Shown: positions 49,357 to 58,765 of the stretch, in pieces
Layout of the letters: every line of letters starts with the position of its first letter
Numbering within the stretch: the stretch's first letter is position 1
DNA from: Burkholderia sp. SRS-W-2-2016
Lineage (GTDB): Bacteria > Pseudomonadota > Gammaproteobacteria > Burkholderiales > Burkholderiaceae
Assembly (NCBI RefSeq): GCF_001931485.1
Contig: NZ_MSDV01000024.1
Location: 23,294-87,293, forward strand
Length of the DNA stretch: 64,000 bases
Reading direction: 5' to 3'
Notes under the pieces: model-generated
Seen by the model: only the letters and a program-made list of their open reading frames with translations
The model's database searches: none
What the model was told of the DNA's origin: nothing
Made by a program: the position numbers and the translations under genes

Positions 49357-50823
49357 ATGGACAAAGGCATTCTCAGAAACGTAGCGATCAATTTCTTCGG
49401 GCTCGTGCTGCCGACCTTCGTGTCGCTCGTGACCGTGCCGTCGTATATCCGGCTGCTCGGCGTCGAGCGTTACGGCGTGATCAGTCTCGTCTGGACGTTG
49501 ATCGGCTACTTCGGGATTCTCGATCTCGGCATGAGCATGGCCGCGCAGAACCATATTTCGAAGGCGCGCGCGTCCGGCGACCAGCACGAAAGCGCGCGCG
49601 TGTTCTGGAGCGCGACGTGGCTGAATCTGACGACCGGCGTGATCGGCGGCCTGATCATCTACTTCGGCGCGTTTCTATACACCGCGTACTTCACGAAGGT
49701 CTCGCCCGAGTTGCAGCACGAGGTCTATATGGCGCTGCCGTGGCTCGCGGTCGCGATTCCGATCGCCAATGTGTCGTGGGTGTTCGCCGGCGCGATCAAC
49801 GGCGCGGAGCGCTTCGGCGTCTACAACACCAACCAGACGATCGGCACCTTCCTGTTTCAGCTGCTGCCGCTCGGCGCTGCGCTATGGCTCGGCGCGAACC
49901 TGCAGAACGTGCTCGCGGCGGCCGTGTTCGCGCGCATTCTGGCGGCCGTGCTGCTCGGCCGCTCGGCGCTGAAAGTGCTGGAAATACGCAGCATTCTTGC
50001 GCCGCAGCTCGGCGTCGCGAAGGGGCTGTTCAACTTCGGCGGCTGGATGCTGATCGCCAGCGTGACGACGATGGTCGCCGATTCGCTCGACCGCGTGCTG
50101 CTCGGCTCGCGCCTCGGTGCGCGTTTCGTCACTTACTACACGGTGCCGCAGAACCTCGTTACGCGACTGAACATCGTGCCGACCGCGCTGGTGCGCACGC
50201 TGTTTCCGCGTTTGTCCGCGGTCGGCCGCGCGGACGCCGACACGATCACCCAGCAGTCGCTCGAATTTCTCAACGGCGTGTTCACGCCGGTCGCGCTGGT
50301 CGCGATGCTGGTGCTCGAACCGTTCCTGCATCTATGGGTGGGCAGCGAGATCGCGACGGTCGCCGCTCCGGTGGGCCGCATCATGATCGTCGCCGTGTGG
50401 CTGGTCGGTCAGGCCAACGTCACGCGCATCCTGATCCAGTCGCAGGTCAATCCGGCCACCGCCGCGCGTATCGGTCTGCTCGAATTGCCGCTTTTTGCCG
50501 GCGCGCTGTGGTTCGGCATCAGCCATTACGGGTTGACCGGCGCGGCGGTCGCGGTCGCCGCGCGCGCGTTGTTCGACTACGCGCTGCTGCTTTATTTCGC
50601 GGCGATCCGCGCGCGCCAGATCGTGCTCGACATGCTCGCGCACCTCGCTTTCCTGCTCGCCAGCCTGTGGCTCGCGAGCTTCCTGCCGGGCCTCGTGCTC
50701 GCGCTCGCCGCCGGCGTGTTGATGGTCGGCGCGAACCTCGCGTGGTCGATCACGATGACGCCCGCTTTGCGCAATCTTGCGCGTTCACTGCTCCTGCGAC
50801 TGAATCCGAGGAAAAGCGCATGA
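49357..50823 (+). CDS. bceQ: Wzx-type polysaccharide flippase
   Basis: 488 residues with about 12-14 hydrophobic helices. The N-terminal VAINFFGLVLPTFVSLVTVP and YGVISLVWTLIGYFGILDLG belong to the polysaccharide-synthesis (PST/MOP) family. It should move lipid-linked repeat units across the inner membrane to the polymerase. It overlaps the next gene by 4 bases (ATGA), so translation is coupled. Confidence 0.92.
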   Translation: MDKGILRNVAINFFGLVLPTFVSLVTVPSYIRLLGVERYGVISLVWTLIGYFGILDLGMSMAAQNHISKARASGDQHESARVFWSATWLNLTTGVIGGLIIYFGAFLYTAYFTKVSPELQHEVYMALPWLAVAIPIANVSWVFAGAINGAERFGVYNTNQTIGTFLFQLLPLGAALWLGANLQNVLAAAVFARILAAVLLGRSALKVLEIRSILAPQLGVAKGLFNFGGWMLIASVTTMVADSLDRVLLGSRLGARFVTYYTVPQNLVTRLNIVPTALVRTLFPRLSAVGRADADTITQQSLEFLNGVFTPVALVAMLVLEPFLHLWVGSEIATVAAPVGRIMIVAVWLVGQANVTRILIQSQVNPATAARIGLLELPLFAGALWFGISHYGLTGAAVAVAARALFDYALLLYFAAIRARQIVLDMLAHLAFLLASLWLASFLPGLVLALAAGVLMVGANLAWSITMTPALRNLARSLLLRLNPRKSA

Positions 50824-53306
50824 ATCACGACGTCCTTGAAAAAAACCTGTTGAGGCCCGCGACGCGCAGCGCGCTCGACGAATTGACCCACGTGCCGGGT
50901 TCGCAGCCGCGCGCGCCGCGCGGCCCATTGCGCGCCGAAAAAAACGTGCGCATCGCGATCGTGCACGACTGGCTGGTCACCTATGCGGGCGCCGAGAAAG
51001 TACTCGAGCAGATGATCGCGTGCTTTCCGGACGCGGACCTGTTCAGCCTCGTCGACTTTCTCGACGACCGCAGTTTTCTGCGCGGCAAGCCGGTGACGAC
51101 TTCGTTCATCCAGAAACTGCCGCGCGCGCGCAGCAAATACCGCGCGTATCTGCCGCTGATGCCGCTCGCGATCGAACAGCTCGACGTGTCCGCATACGAC
51201 GTGGTGATTTCGAGCAGCCACGCGGTCGCGAAGGGCATTCTGACCGGGCCTGACCAGGTGCATATCAGCTACGTGCATTCGCCGATCCGCTATGCGTGGG
51301 ATCTGCAGCATCAGTATTTGCAGCAGTCGAAGCTGACGCGCGGCCCGAAATCGGCGCTCGCGCGGCTGATCCTGCATTACATCCGCAACTGGGATATCCG
51401 CACCGCGAATTCGGTCGACAGCTTCATCTCGAACTCGGCATTCATCGCGCGACGGATCAAAAAGGTTTATCAACGCGATGCGCAGGTGATCTTTCCGCCG
51501 GTCGATGTCGATGCGTTCTCGCTGTGTACGCAGAAAGAAGATTTCTATCTGACCGCGTCGCGGATGGTGCCGTACAAGAAGATCGATCTGATCGTCGAAG
51601 CGTTCGCGCGGATGCCGGAGCGCAAACTGGTCGTGATCGGCGACGGGCCCGAGATGGCGAAGATTCGCGCGAAGGCGGGTCCGAATGTCGAGATCCTCGG
51701 CTATCAACCGTTCGAGGTACTGAAGGACCACATGAGCCGCGCGAAGGCATTCGTGTTCGCGGCCGAGGAGGACTTCGGCATTTCGGTGGTCGAGGCGCAG
51801 GCCTGCGGCACGCCGGTGATCGCGTACGGCAAGGGCGGGGCGCTCGAAACCGTGCGCGACCTGTCCGAGGCGCAGCCGACCGGGATGTTCTTCGATCGGC
51901 AGGATGCCGAAGCGATCGTCGCGGCGGTCGAGCGTTTCGACGAACTCGCGCAGCGCTTCATGCCCGCGGATTGCCGCGCGAATGCCGAGCAGTTTTCGGC
52001 CGCGCAGTTTCGCGAGCATTTGTTCGCGCACGTGCGCGCGGCGGTGCCGGCGCTGCGCGGCGCGACGTTGCCGACGTATGTGCGTTATGTGCCCGGCCTC
52101 GCGCAGAGCGAAGGCCCAGGCCAAGATCAACGCGAGCTCGACGCTGATCTGCCGCGCATTCTCGCGGTCGATCAAAGCGGCGTGCTCGGCGGCGCCGAAC
52201 TGTCGCTGCTCGAAATCGTCAAGGCGTTGCGCTCGCGCGTCGAGGTCGTGCTGTTCGACGACGGGCCGTTTCGCAGCGCGCTCGCGAAGACCGGCGTCGC
52301 GGTCGACGTACTCGACGCCGGCGCGCTGAAAAACGTCCGCAAGCAGGGCGGCTCGCTGCCGAAGGGCCAGGCGTTGAAGGGGCTGCTCGCGCTGGTGCGG
52401 GCGACCGCAAAACGCGCTCGCTCCGCCGACGTGATCTACGCGAATACGCAACGCGCGATGGTGATCGGCGCGGTGGCCGGCAAGCTCGCGCGGCGCCCGG
52501 TGGTCTGGCATCTGCGCGATATCGTCAGTGCCGAACACTTCGGCGGCAAGCAGCTGGCCATCATCAAATGGTGCGCGCGGCTGGGGCTGAAACACGTGAT
52601 CGCCAATTCCGCCGCGTCCGCGCAAGCGTTCGAGCAGCTCACGCAATTCGACAGCAAACGCATCGACGTGGTGTTCAACGGCATTTCGGCCGAACCGTTC
52701 GACGCATTGCGCGCGGTGCCGCAAGCGACGTTGCGCGAGCGTCTGAAGCTGCCGCGCGACGCGTTCCTCGTCGGCTCGTTCAGCCGGCTCGCGCGCTGGA
52801 AGGGGCAGCACGTGCTGCTCGAAGCGATGGTGCTCAATCCGCAGATGCATGCGGTGCTGGTCGGCGCGGCGCTGTTCGGCGAGGACCAGTACGAAGTCGA
52901 ATTGCACGCGTTCGTGGCCGCGCACGGGCTCGGCGAGCGCGTGCATTTTCTCGGCTTCCAGCACGATATTCCCGCCTGCATGTGCGCGGTCGACGCGGTC
53001 GTGCATACGTCGATCACGCCCGAGCCGTTCGGCCGGGTGATCGTCGAAGGGATGCTCGCGCGGCGGCCGGTCGTCGCGGCGCGCGCGGGCGGTGTGCTCG
53101 AAATCATCGACGATCACGAAAACGGCATGCTGTGCACGCCGGGCGATGCGCACGCGCTCGCCGATACGCTCGCCGAATTGCGCTCGAACGACGAGTTGCG
53201 CGAGAAGCTGGTCGAGAACGGCTACCGGAGCGCGCTGAGCCGGTTCGGCACGCAGAGCTATGTGGATGGGGTCGCGCGGATTCTGAAGGACGTGGCGCGG
53301 ACGTAA
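50820..53306 (+). CDS. bceR: Two-domain GT4 glycosyltransferase fusion
   Basis: 828 residues comprising two complete GT-B enzymes. Domain 1 (about 40-400) begins IAIVHDWLVTYAGAEKVLEQ and has AEEDFGISVVEAQACGTPVI. Domain 2 (about 440-828) begins RILAVDQSGVLGGAELSLLE and ends with TPEPFGRVIVEGMLARRPVV. A 40-residue linker joins them. Each should add one sugar, giving two steps of repeat-unit assembly from one chain. The ATG overlaps the flippase stop. Confidence 0.92.
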   Translation: MNHDVLEKNLLRPATRSALDELTHVPGSQPRAPRGPLRAEKNVRIAIVHDWLVTYAGAEKVLEQMIACFPDADLFSLVDFLDDRSFLRGKPVTTSFIQKLPRARSKYRAYLPLMPLAIEQLDVSAYDVVISSSHAVAKGILTGPDQVHISYVHSPIRYAWDLQHQYLQQSKLTRGPKSALARLILHYIRNWDIRTANSVDSFISNSAFIARRIKKVYQRDAQVIFPPVDVDAFSLCTQKEDFYLTASRMVPYKKIDLIVEAFARMPERKLVVIGDGPEMAKIRAKAGPNVEILGYQPFEVLKDHMSRAKAFVFAAEEDFGISVVEAQACGTPVIAYGKGGALETVRDLSEAQPTGMFFDRQDAEAIVAAVERFDELAQRFMPADCRANAEQFSAAQFREHLFAHVRAAVPALRGATLPTYVRYVPGLAQSEGPGQDQRELDADLPRILAVDQSGVLGGAELSLLEIVKALRSRVEVVLFDDGPFRSALAKTGVAVDVLDAGALKNVRKQGGSLPKGQALKGLLALVRATAKRARSADVIYANTQRAMVIGAVAGKLARRPVVWHLRDIVSAEHFGGKQLAIIKWCARLGLKHVIANSAASAQAFEQLTQFDSKRIDVVFNGISAEPFDALRAVPQATLRERLKLPRDAFLVGSFSRLARWKGQHVLLEAMVLNPQMHAVLVGAALFGEDQYEVELHAFVAAHGLGERVHFLGFQHDIPACMCAVDAVVHTSITPEPFGRVIVEGMLARRPVVAARAGGVLEIIDDHENGMLCTPGDAHALADTLAELRSNDELREKLVENGYRSALSRFGTQSYVDGVARILKDVART

Positions 53307-53324
53307 GGCGGCAGCGGGAGGTAC

Positions 53325-53354
53325 GTCGGGACTTGCACCGATGCAGGTCCCGAC
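53325..53354. other. Strong hairpin just after bceR
   Basis: GTCGGGACTTGCA (53325-53337) and TGCAGGTCCCGAC (53342-53354) form 13 pairs with one G-U around loop CCGA, starting 19 bases after the stop. No T run follows; it may protect the mRNA 3' end. Confidence 0.6.
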
Positions 53355-53451
53355 AAAGCTGCGGAGTACTGCGTGATTACGGAGCGATCAGGGCAGGAAC
53401 GAAGCTCATTCACGCAACGGCAGACAAGGACACGGCCGCTCGTTGAGCGCG

Positions 53452-53490
53452 AAACGGAGCGAACGCCGAATGGCATTCGCTCCGTTTTTT
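53452..53490 (+). terminator. Rho-independent terminator of the bceR transcript
   Basis: AAACGGAGCGAA (53452-53463) and TTCGCTCCGTTT (53476-53487) form 12 pairs, with an inner GCC/GGC extension, followed by T residues to 53490. It lies 15 bases from the end of the convergent acyltransferase gene and may work in both directions. Confidence 0.88.
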
Positions 53491-53504
53491 ATGGCCTGTC
53501 GCTC

Positions 53505-54770
53505 TTATTGCGTGAGGCGCGCGGCGCTCACTGATCTGGATTTAAAACTCGCCGACCACTTCATCGCCGGCAATTCGACGACGCGGTAAAACACCCACGC
53601 GGCCGGCACCGCAACCAGCATATAAGCGAACGACGGCCAGATCGACATCTGCAGCGACGAGCGGAACAGCCACGACGACAGCAGCACGAAGATCGGCAGA
53701 TGGATCAGATACAGCGAAAAGCTGAAGTCGCCGAAACGCGCGAGGATGCGTGAGCCGGCAGCCGCGAGGCCGTCCAGCAGCGCGCGTATTCCGCTCGCCG
53801 CCCGCTCTGCCAGCGCGCGCGGCGCCAGCGCCTTGTGCAGATAGCACGCGAACGCGAGCGCCCAGAACTGGAACGCGGCGTACTGGCCGAAATGAAACGC
53901 GACGCAACCGGCCGCGCCGAACGCCGCCGCGAGCCAGTAAAACCAGCCCGCTACACGCGTATTCGACGCGCGGCTCGCCTGCGCGTCGGCAATCCACGCG
54001 CCGAGCATCCACGAAAACCAGTACGACGTGAAGAACTGAATGTCATGGCGCTCCAGCACAAACGCGGACACGACATTGATCGCGGCCACGCCCGCCACCA
54101 CCGCATTGATGCCAATGCGTCGCCGCAGCGCGAACAGCAGCGGATAGATCGCATAGAACTGCACTTCGAGCGACAGCGTCCACAGCGCGCCGTTCGAGCC
54201 ATAGGTATTGCCGGCGACGCCCTGCAACGACAGCAGGTTGACGATAAACGTGCGCAGTCCGGTGTCGCCGATCTTGTGGCTGACCGGCGGCAGTTGCAGG
54301 CTCAGCGAATCGAGCGCGAACGTCAGCAGCAACGCGGCGAGCAGCACCGGATAGATCCGCGCGAAACGGCGCAGCCAGAAATGGCGTGCATCGAGCCGGT
54401 AAGCGGGATTGTCCGCGAGACGCATCGCACCGCCTCGGTGGATGCAGTAGCCGCTGATCACGAAGAAGATCGGCACGCCGGCCGAGCCCCATGCGATCGG
54501 GAAGGTCAGATAGGCGGCCAGCGCGCTCGGGCTGAACGAGCGGCCGACGCTGTGATAGAACGCCTGAATGCCGACCCATACCACCTGGCGGCAATGAAAG
54601 TACGCGACCAGCAACGCGGCGAAGCCGCGCATCGCGTCGATCAGGTGCTCCTTGCCGGCGCTCGCGGCACGAGCGTCGCCGCGCGCGCGGGACGATGCCG
54701 GCTGCGCGGAGCGTGCCGGTGGAGACAGGGGCAGGGATGAGCCGGCGGCATCCAGCACTGGATCGCTCAT
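53505..54770 (-). CDS. bceS: Acyltransferase 3 family membrane protein
   Basis: 421 residues with about ten helices. HLIDAMRGFAALLVAYFHCR is the conserved start with the active-type His. SAGVPIFFVISGYCIHRGGA follows. The first 40 residues are Ser/Ala/Pro-rich. It is the second OafA-like enzyme of the locus and probably adds another O-acetyl group to the polymer. It points left, against bceR, and is divergent from the small membrane gene at 55211. Confidence 0.9.
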   Translation of the reverse strand: MSDPVLDAAGSSLPLSPPARSAQPASSRARGDARAASAGKEHLIDAMRGFAALLVAYFHCRQVVWVGIQAFYHSVGRSFSPSALAAYLTFPIAWGSAGVPIFFVISGYCIHRGGAMRLADNPAYRLDARHFWLRRFARIYPVLLAALLLTFALDSLSLQLPPVSHKIGDTGLRTFIVNLLSLQGVAGNTYGSNGALWTLSLEVQFYAIYPLLFALRRRIGINAVVAGVAAINVVSAFVLERHDIQFFTSYWFSWMLGAWIADAQASRASNTRVAGWFYWLAAAFGAAGCVAFHFGQYAAFQFWALAFACYLHKALAPRALAERAASGIRALLDGLAAAGSRILARFGDFSFSLYLIHLPIFVLLSSWLFRSSLQMSIWPSFAYMLVAVPAAWVFYRVVELPAMKWSASFKSRSVSAARLTQ

Positions 54771-55210
54771 GGGCAGTCCTTATTTGAAGCGGGAACGGGA
54801 TCGGGAGAAGGGGACCGGCAAACGCTATCACCGGGTCATGCTGTCAATCGTGCGGGCGCCCACAGTCGTGCGGGATCCAGCGTTAAAGATTGTCAGGACA
54901 TGGCCGGCCGAATTAATTCGAATTCCGGCGCGGGGACACATCTCGTTGCTCGCTCGCGGTAGCGAAAACCGCGCGGCCCGCGAAATGCGCCAATCGATCA
55001 ACGAATTGCGCCGCCGCACAGGTTGCCGCGCGATCTCCATGCTAAAACATCGCAGTCGGGAAAAAATCGATAAAAAATTGTCCGGCTAATTAGCCGGACT
55101 ATCGATTTTGTGACGAGTTGTAATCGAGGATAAGAAAATGCGTTTTCGAATTATTTATCGCTTTTGTCATGTTAATTTGAGATACGGATTTTCTGACCCG
55201 AGGTCACGTG
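54771..55210. promoter_or_regulatory. 440-base divergent region with a nested palindrome
   Basis: No gene. A perfect 20-base palindrome occupies 55080-55099 (arms GTCCGGCTAA and TTAGCCGGAC). It is nested inside a second inverted repeat, AAAATCGAT (55063-55071) and ATCGATTTT (55101-55109). The flanks are AT-rich. As DNA it is a good dimeric operator; as RNA it folds into a stem of 19 pairs with an internal loop. Confidence 0.7.
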
Positions 55211-55354
55211 ATGAACCTGCATTTGCTCGCCGGCGTCGCCGTGCTGCTGATCCTGATCGCCGCTTCGGCGTACCGCGATGCGCTGCGTAACGAGCCGATC
55301 CGCCGTTATCGCGCGAATCCGGGCAAGCTGCCGCCGGTCGACGAAGCGGAATGA
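55211..55354 (+). CDS. Small single-pass membrane protein, 47 residues
   Basis: ATG 55211 to TGA 55354. The protein starts MNLHLLAGVAVLLILIAASA, a single hydrophobic helix, then YRDALRNEPIRRYRANPGKL and an acidic end. GAGG lies about 8 bases before the ATG. The topology is N-out or a membrane anchor with a basic cytoplasmic tail. It lies between bceS and galU. I do not recognise the family. Small size and helix-plus-basic-tail design suggest a regulator or subunit of a membrane complex, but this is a guess. Confidence 0.6.
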   Translation: MNLHLLAGVAVLLILIAASAYRDALRNEPIRRYRANPGKLPPVDEAE

Positions 55355-55459
55355 ATGACGCAAGGCCCGAGTCCCGTCAATACCGTGCGCAGCGACCTGT
55401 CAGCGGCACGGCCCGCATGTAAGAGTTTCATATTTATTCAATAGCCTCGCGCAGTGGCC

Positions 55460-55476
55460 TGAGTAACAATTACTCA
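55460..55476. promoter_or_regulatory. Inverted repeat upstream of galU
   Basis: TGAGTAA-CAA-TTACTCA, perfect 7-base arms with a 3-base spacer, in an AT-rich stretch about 165 bases before galU. It is a candidate operator. No -35/-10 pair could be fixed. Confidence 0.45.
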
Positions 55477-55638
55477 ATTTATTCCACTATCCGGCATCAC
55501 GAAAATATGCCGATTATCGAATTAAATTGGAGAAAACGCCGCGCGTGAAGCCCGCGTTTTGCCGGTCCCATGCCTGCCGCGCGACTGGCCGCGGATGCGC
55601 GAATCCATCAACTTCTAACCGATGTGGGAATGTCTACC

Positions 55639-56565
55639 ATGCTGAAAGTCACCAAAGCCGTGTTTCCCGTAGCGGGCCTCGGGACACGATTCCTGCCGGC
55701 TACCAAAGCAAGTCCGAAGGAAATGCTGCCGATCGTCGACAAGCCGCTGATCCAGTACGCGGTCGAGGAAGCGATCGCCGCCGGCATCACCGAGATGATC
55801 TTCGTGACGGGCCGCAGCAAGCGCGCAATCGAAGATCACTTCGACAAGTCCTATGAGATCGAATCCGAACTCGAAGCGCGCAACAAGCAGAAGCTGCTCG
55901 ACCTCGTGCGCAGCATCAAGCCGGCCAACGTCGACTGCTTCTACGTGCGCCAGGCCGAAGCGCTCGGTCTCGGCCATGCGGTGCTGTGCGCCGAAAAACT
56001 GGTCGGCGACAGCCCGTTCGCGGTGATTCTGGCCGACGACCTGCTGCACAGCTCGAAGCCGGTGATGAGCCAGCTGGTCGATACGTTCAACCACTATCAC
56101 AGCTCGGTGATCGGCGTCGAAACGATCGCGCGCGAAGACAGCCGCTCGTATGGCGTGGTCGACGGCCGCGAGTGGGAAGACAACGTGATCAAGATGTCGG
56201 GCATCGTCGAGAAGCCGGCGCCGAACGAAGCGCCGTCGAACCTCGGCGTGGTCGGCCGCTATGTGCTGATGCCGACGATCTTCAAGCACATCCGCGCGCT
56301 GAAGCCGGGCGCGGGCGGCGAACTGCAACTGACGGACGCAGTGCAGTCGCTGCTGACCGAAGAGCAGGTGCTTGCGTATCGCTACTTCGGCACGCGTTTC
56401 GATTGCGGCAGCAAGCTCGGTTATCTGAAGGCGACCGTCGAGTTCGCGCTGCGTCACCCGGAAGTGAAGGCCGATTTCGAAGCGTATCTGCAGGCTTATA
56501 TGCAGAACGAAGTGGGCACGGCGGCGGATACCGCCGCGACGCAACTCGCGGTCGAGGCGATCTGA
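55639..56565 (+). CDS. bceT/galU: UTP-glucose-1-phosphate uridylyltransferase
   Basis: 308 residues. VTKAVFPVAGLGTRFLPATK, ASPKEMLPIVDKPLIQYAVE and the C-terminal GTRFDCGSKLGYL are textbook GalU. It makes UDP-glucose, the donor and the precursor of UDP-glucuronate (BceC) and possibly of UDP-galactose. TGGGA upstream favours ATG 55639; an ATG at 55630 is in frame, while the further extension to 55570 looks non-coding. Confidence 0.95.
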   Translation: MLKVTKAVFPVAGLGTRFLPATKASPKEMLPIVDKPLIQYAVEEAIAAGITEMIFVTGRSKRAIEDHFDKSYEIESELEARNKQKLLDLVRSIKPANVDCFYVRQAEALGLGHAVLCAEKLVGDSPFAVILADDLLHSSKPVMSQLVDTFNHYHSSVIGVETIAREDSRSYGVVDGREWEDNVIKMSGIVEKPAPNEAPSNLGVVGRYVLMPTIFKHIRALKPGAGGELQLTDAVQSLLTEEQVLAYRYFGTRFDCGSKLGYLKATVEFALRHPEVKADFEAYLQAYMQNEVGTAADTAATQLAVEAI

Positions 56566-56592
56566 GCGTCGTATAGCGTATAGCGCATGCGT

Positions 56593-56626
56593 AGCGTCGC
56601 CACCAGCCCGGCTGGCTGGCGACGCT
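56593..56626. terminator. Bidirectional hairpin between galU and ackA
   Basis: AGCGTCGCCA (56593-56602) and TGGCGACGCT (56617-56626) pair perfectly and continue inward with CCAGCC against GGCTGG, one base bulged, about 16 pairs in all. It sits between convergent genes and lacks a long T run. Confidence 0.7.
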
Positions 56627-56640
56627 TGCTGCAACCGCTG

Positions 56641-57813
56641 CTACAACCGCCCGAGCGTGTGCCGGGCGATCATCAGTTCCTCGTTGGTCGGAATCACCCA
56701 CACCTCCACCGCGCTTTGCGCATCGCTGATGCGCGGACCGTGGCGCGCGTTCGCGTCGTCGTCGAGCGACACGCCTAGCCACGTCGCCGCGCGGCACACG
56801 CGTTCGCGCACCGGCGCCGCATATTCGCCGATCCCGGCCGTAAACACGATCGCATCGAGCCCGCCGAGCGCGGCCGCGAGCGAGCCCAGTTCGCGCGAAA
56901 TCCGGTAGCAGAACAGATCGACCGCTTCGGCGGCGGCCGGCGCATCGCTCGCGAGCAGCGTGCGCATGTCGCTGGAGATGCCGGAAACGCCGAGGAGTCC
57001 GGAACGTTTGTACAGCAGCGAGCCGATCGCGCTCGCGTCCATGTGCGCTTCCTCGATCATCCACAACACGACGCCCGGATCGAGACTGCCGGAGCGCGTG
57101 CCCATCACGAGTCCTTCGACCGCGGTGAAGCCCATCGTGCTGGCGACGCTGCGGTTCTCCGCGAGCGCGGTCATGCTCGCGCCGTTGCCCAGATGCAGCA
57201 CCACGGTTCTGCCGCGCGCGGCGTGCTCGCTGTATTGCGGCAACACGCTCGCGATGTATTCGTACGACAGCCCGTGAAACCCGTAGCGCCGCACGCCCTG
57301 ATCCGTGATGTCGGGCGGCAGCGCATAACGCGTCGCAACTGCCGGTTGCGTGTGATGGAACGCGGTGTCGAAACAGGCGATCTGCGGCAGTTGCGGATTG
57401 CGCGCGGCGATCGCGCGGATCGCCGCGAGATTGTGCGGCTGATGCAGCGGCGCGAGCGGCACCAGTTTGTCGAGCGCGGCCAGGACCTTGTCATCGATCA
57501 GCACCGGTTCGCCGTAATGCTCGCCGCCATGCACGACCCGATGGCCGACCGCGCGCAGCGTCGCGCCGCCCGCATGCGTGCGCAGCCAGTCGAACAGGAA
57601 GTCGAGCGCTTTTTCGTGCGGCAGCGACTCGCCGTCCGGCCAGCGCCGGTCCTCGATCACTTCGCCGTTCACGCGTTTGACCACCATCCGCGGCGCGGTG
57701 TACAGCTCTTCGAGCTTGCCGCCGGCGATCGGTTCGAGCGTCGTGCCGTCCACCGAAAAGCCCTGAAACTTGATGCTGGACGAACCCGAGTTGATGACCA
57801 GAATCACTTCCAT
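56641..57813 (-). CDS. ackA: Acetate (propionate) kinase
   Basis: 390 residues of the ASKHA fold. The start EVILVINSGSSSIKFQGF, the catalytic CFDTAFHHTQP, YGFHGLSYEYIASVLPQY, and MGTRSGSLDPG are diagnostic. It interconverts acetyl phosphate and acetate with ATP. The phosphate acyltransferase gene lies 10 bases upstream on the same strand, giving a pta-ackA operon. Downstream is the hairpin at 56593. Confidence 0.95.
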   Translation of the reverse strand: MEVILVINSGSSSIKFQGFSVDGTTLEPIAGGKLEELYTAPRMVVKRVNGEVIEDRRWPDGESLPHEKALDFLFDWLRTHAGGATLRAVGHRVVHGGEHYGEPVLIDDKVLAALDKLVPLAPLHQPHNLAAIRAIAARNPQLPQIACFDTAFHHTQPAVATRYALPPDITDQGVRRYGFHGLSYEYIASVLPQYSEHAARGRTVVLHLGNGASMTALAENRSVASTMGFTAVEGLVMGTRSGSLDPGVVLWMIEEAHMDASAIGSLLYKRSGLLGVSGISSDMRTLLASDAPAAAEAVDLFCYRISRELGSLAAALGGLDAIVFTAGIGEYAAPVRERVCRAATWLGVSLDDDANARHGPRISDAQSAVEVWVIPTNEELMIARHTLGRL

Positions 57814-57823
57814 GCGAGTCCCC

Positions 57824-58765
57824 TCAGACGATCGCCGCGGATAACTGTTCGCGCCGCGCGAGCGCGACCAGCGACGCGACCGCGCACGACGCGAGCCGGG
57901 TCAGCACCGAATCGGCGCGGCTCGTCAGAATGATCGGCACCTTTGCGCCGAGCACGATGCCGGCCGCATCCGCGCCGGCCAGAAACGACAGGCTCTTGGC
58001 GAGCACGTTGCCCGCTTCGAGGTCCGGCACCACGAGAATGTTCGCGCGGCCCGCGACCGGCGACGCGATGCCCTTGATCTGCGCGGCTTCGACGCTGATC
58101 GCGTTGTCGAGCGCGAGCGGGCCGTCGAGAATGCCGCCGGTGATCTGCTGGCGGTCAGCCATCTTGCACAGCGCGGCGGCGTCGAGCGTGGACGGCACTT
58201 TCGAATTGACGGTTTCCATCGCCGACAGGATCGCGACGCGCGCGGCCGGAAAACGCAGCGCATGCGCGAGGTCGATCGCGTTCTGCACGATGTCGCGTTT
58301 TTCGTCGAGCGACGGCGCGATGTTGACGGCCGCGTCGGTGATGATCAGCGCGTCCTCGCGGCCCGGCACGTCCATCACGAAGCAGTGGCTCACGCGCCGC
58401 TCGGTGCGCAGGCCGGTCGTGCGCGACACCACTTCGGCCATCAGTTCGTCGGTATGCAGCGAGCCCTTCATTAATGCCTGCGCGCGGCCTTCGTGCACCA
58501 GTTGCACGGCCGCGGCGGCCGCCGCGTGACTGTGCGGCGCGTCGACGATCGGCAGGTCGCCGAGTTCGAGCTTGCCGGCCTTCGCGGCGGCGACGATCTT
58601 CTCGCGCGGGCCGACGAGGATCGGCGCGATCAGGCCGAGCCGGGCCGCTTCGATGACCGACGCGAGGGAATCGTGATCGACCGGATGCGCGACCGCGGTC
58701 GGAGTGGGCGGCAGCGACGCCGCAAAGGTGACGAGTCGCTCGTACTTGTCGCGGTGATGTTCCAT
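57824..58765 (-). CDS. pta: Phosphate acetyl/butyryl-transferase
   Basis: 313 residues, the short form without the N-terminal DRTGG part. ALMKGSLHTDELMAEVV, RRVSHCFVMDVPGREDALII and the C-terminal PVAGRANILVVPDLEAGNVL match the PTA/PTB domain. It forms acetyl phosphate from acetyl-CoA, coupled to ackA. AAGGAG sits 8 bases before the start ATG. In Burkholderiaceae such proteins are often labelled bifunctional enoyl-CoA hydratase/phosphate acetyltransferase, but no hydratase domain is present here. Confidence 0.9.
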   Translation of the reverse strand: MEHHRDKYERLVTFAASLPPTPTAVAHPVDHDSLASVIEAARLGLIAPILVGPREKIVAAAKAGKLELGDLPIVDAPHSHAAAAAAVQLVHEGRAQALMKGSLHTDELMAEVVSRTTGLRTERRVSHCFVMDVPGREDALIITDAAVNIAPSLDEKRDIVQNAIDLAHALRFPAARVAILSAMETVNSKVPSTLDAAALCKMADRQQITGGILDGPLALDNAISVEAAQIKGIASPVAGRANILVVPDLEAGNVLAKSLSFLAGADAAGIVLGAKVPIILTSRADSVLTRLASCAVASLVALARREQLSAAIV

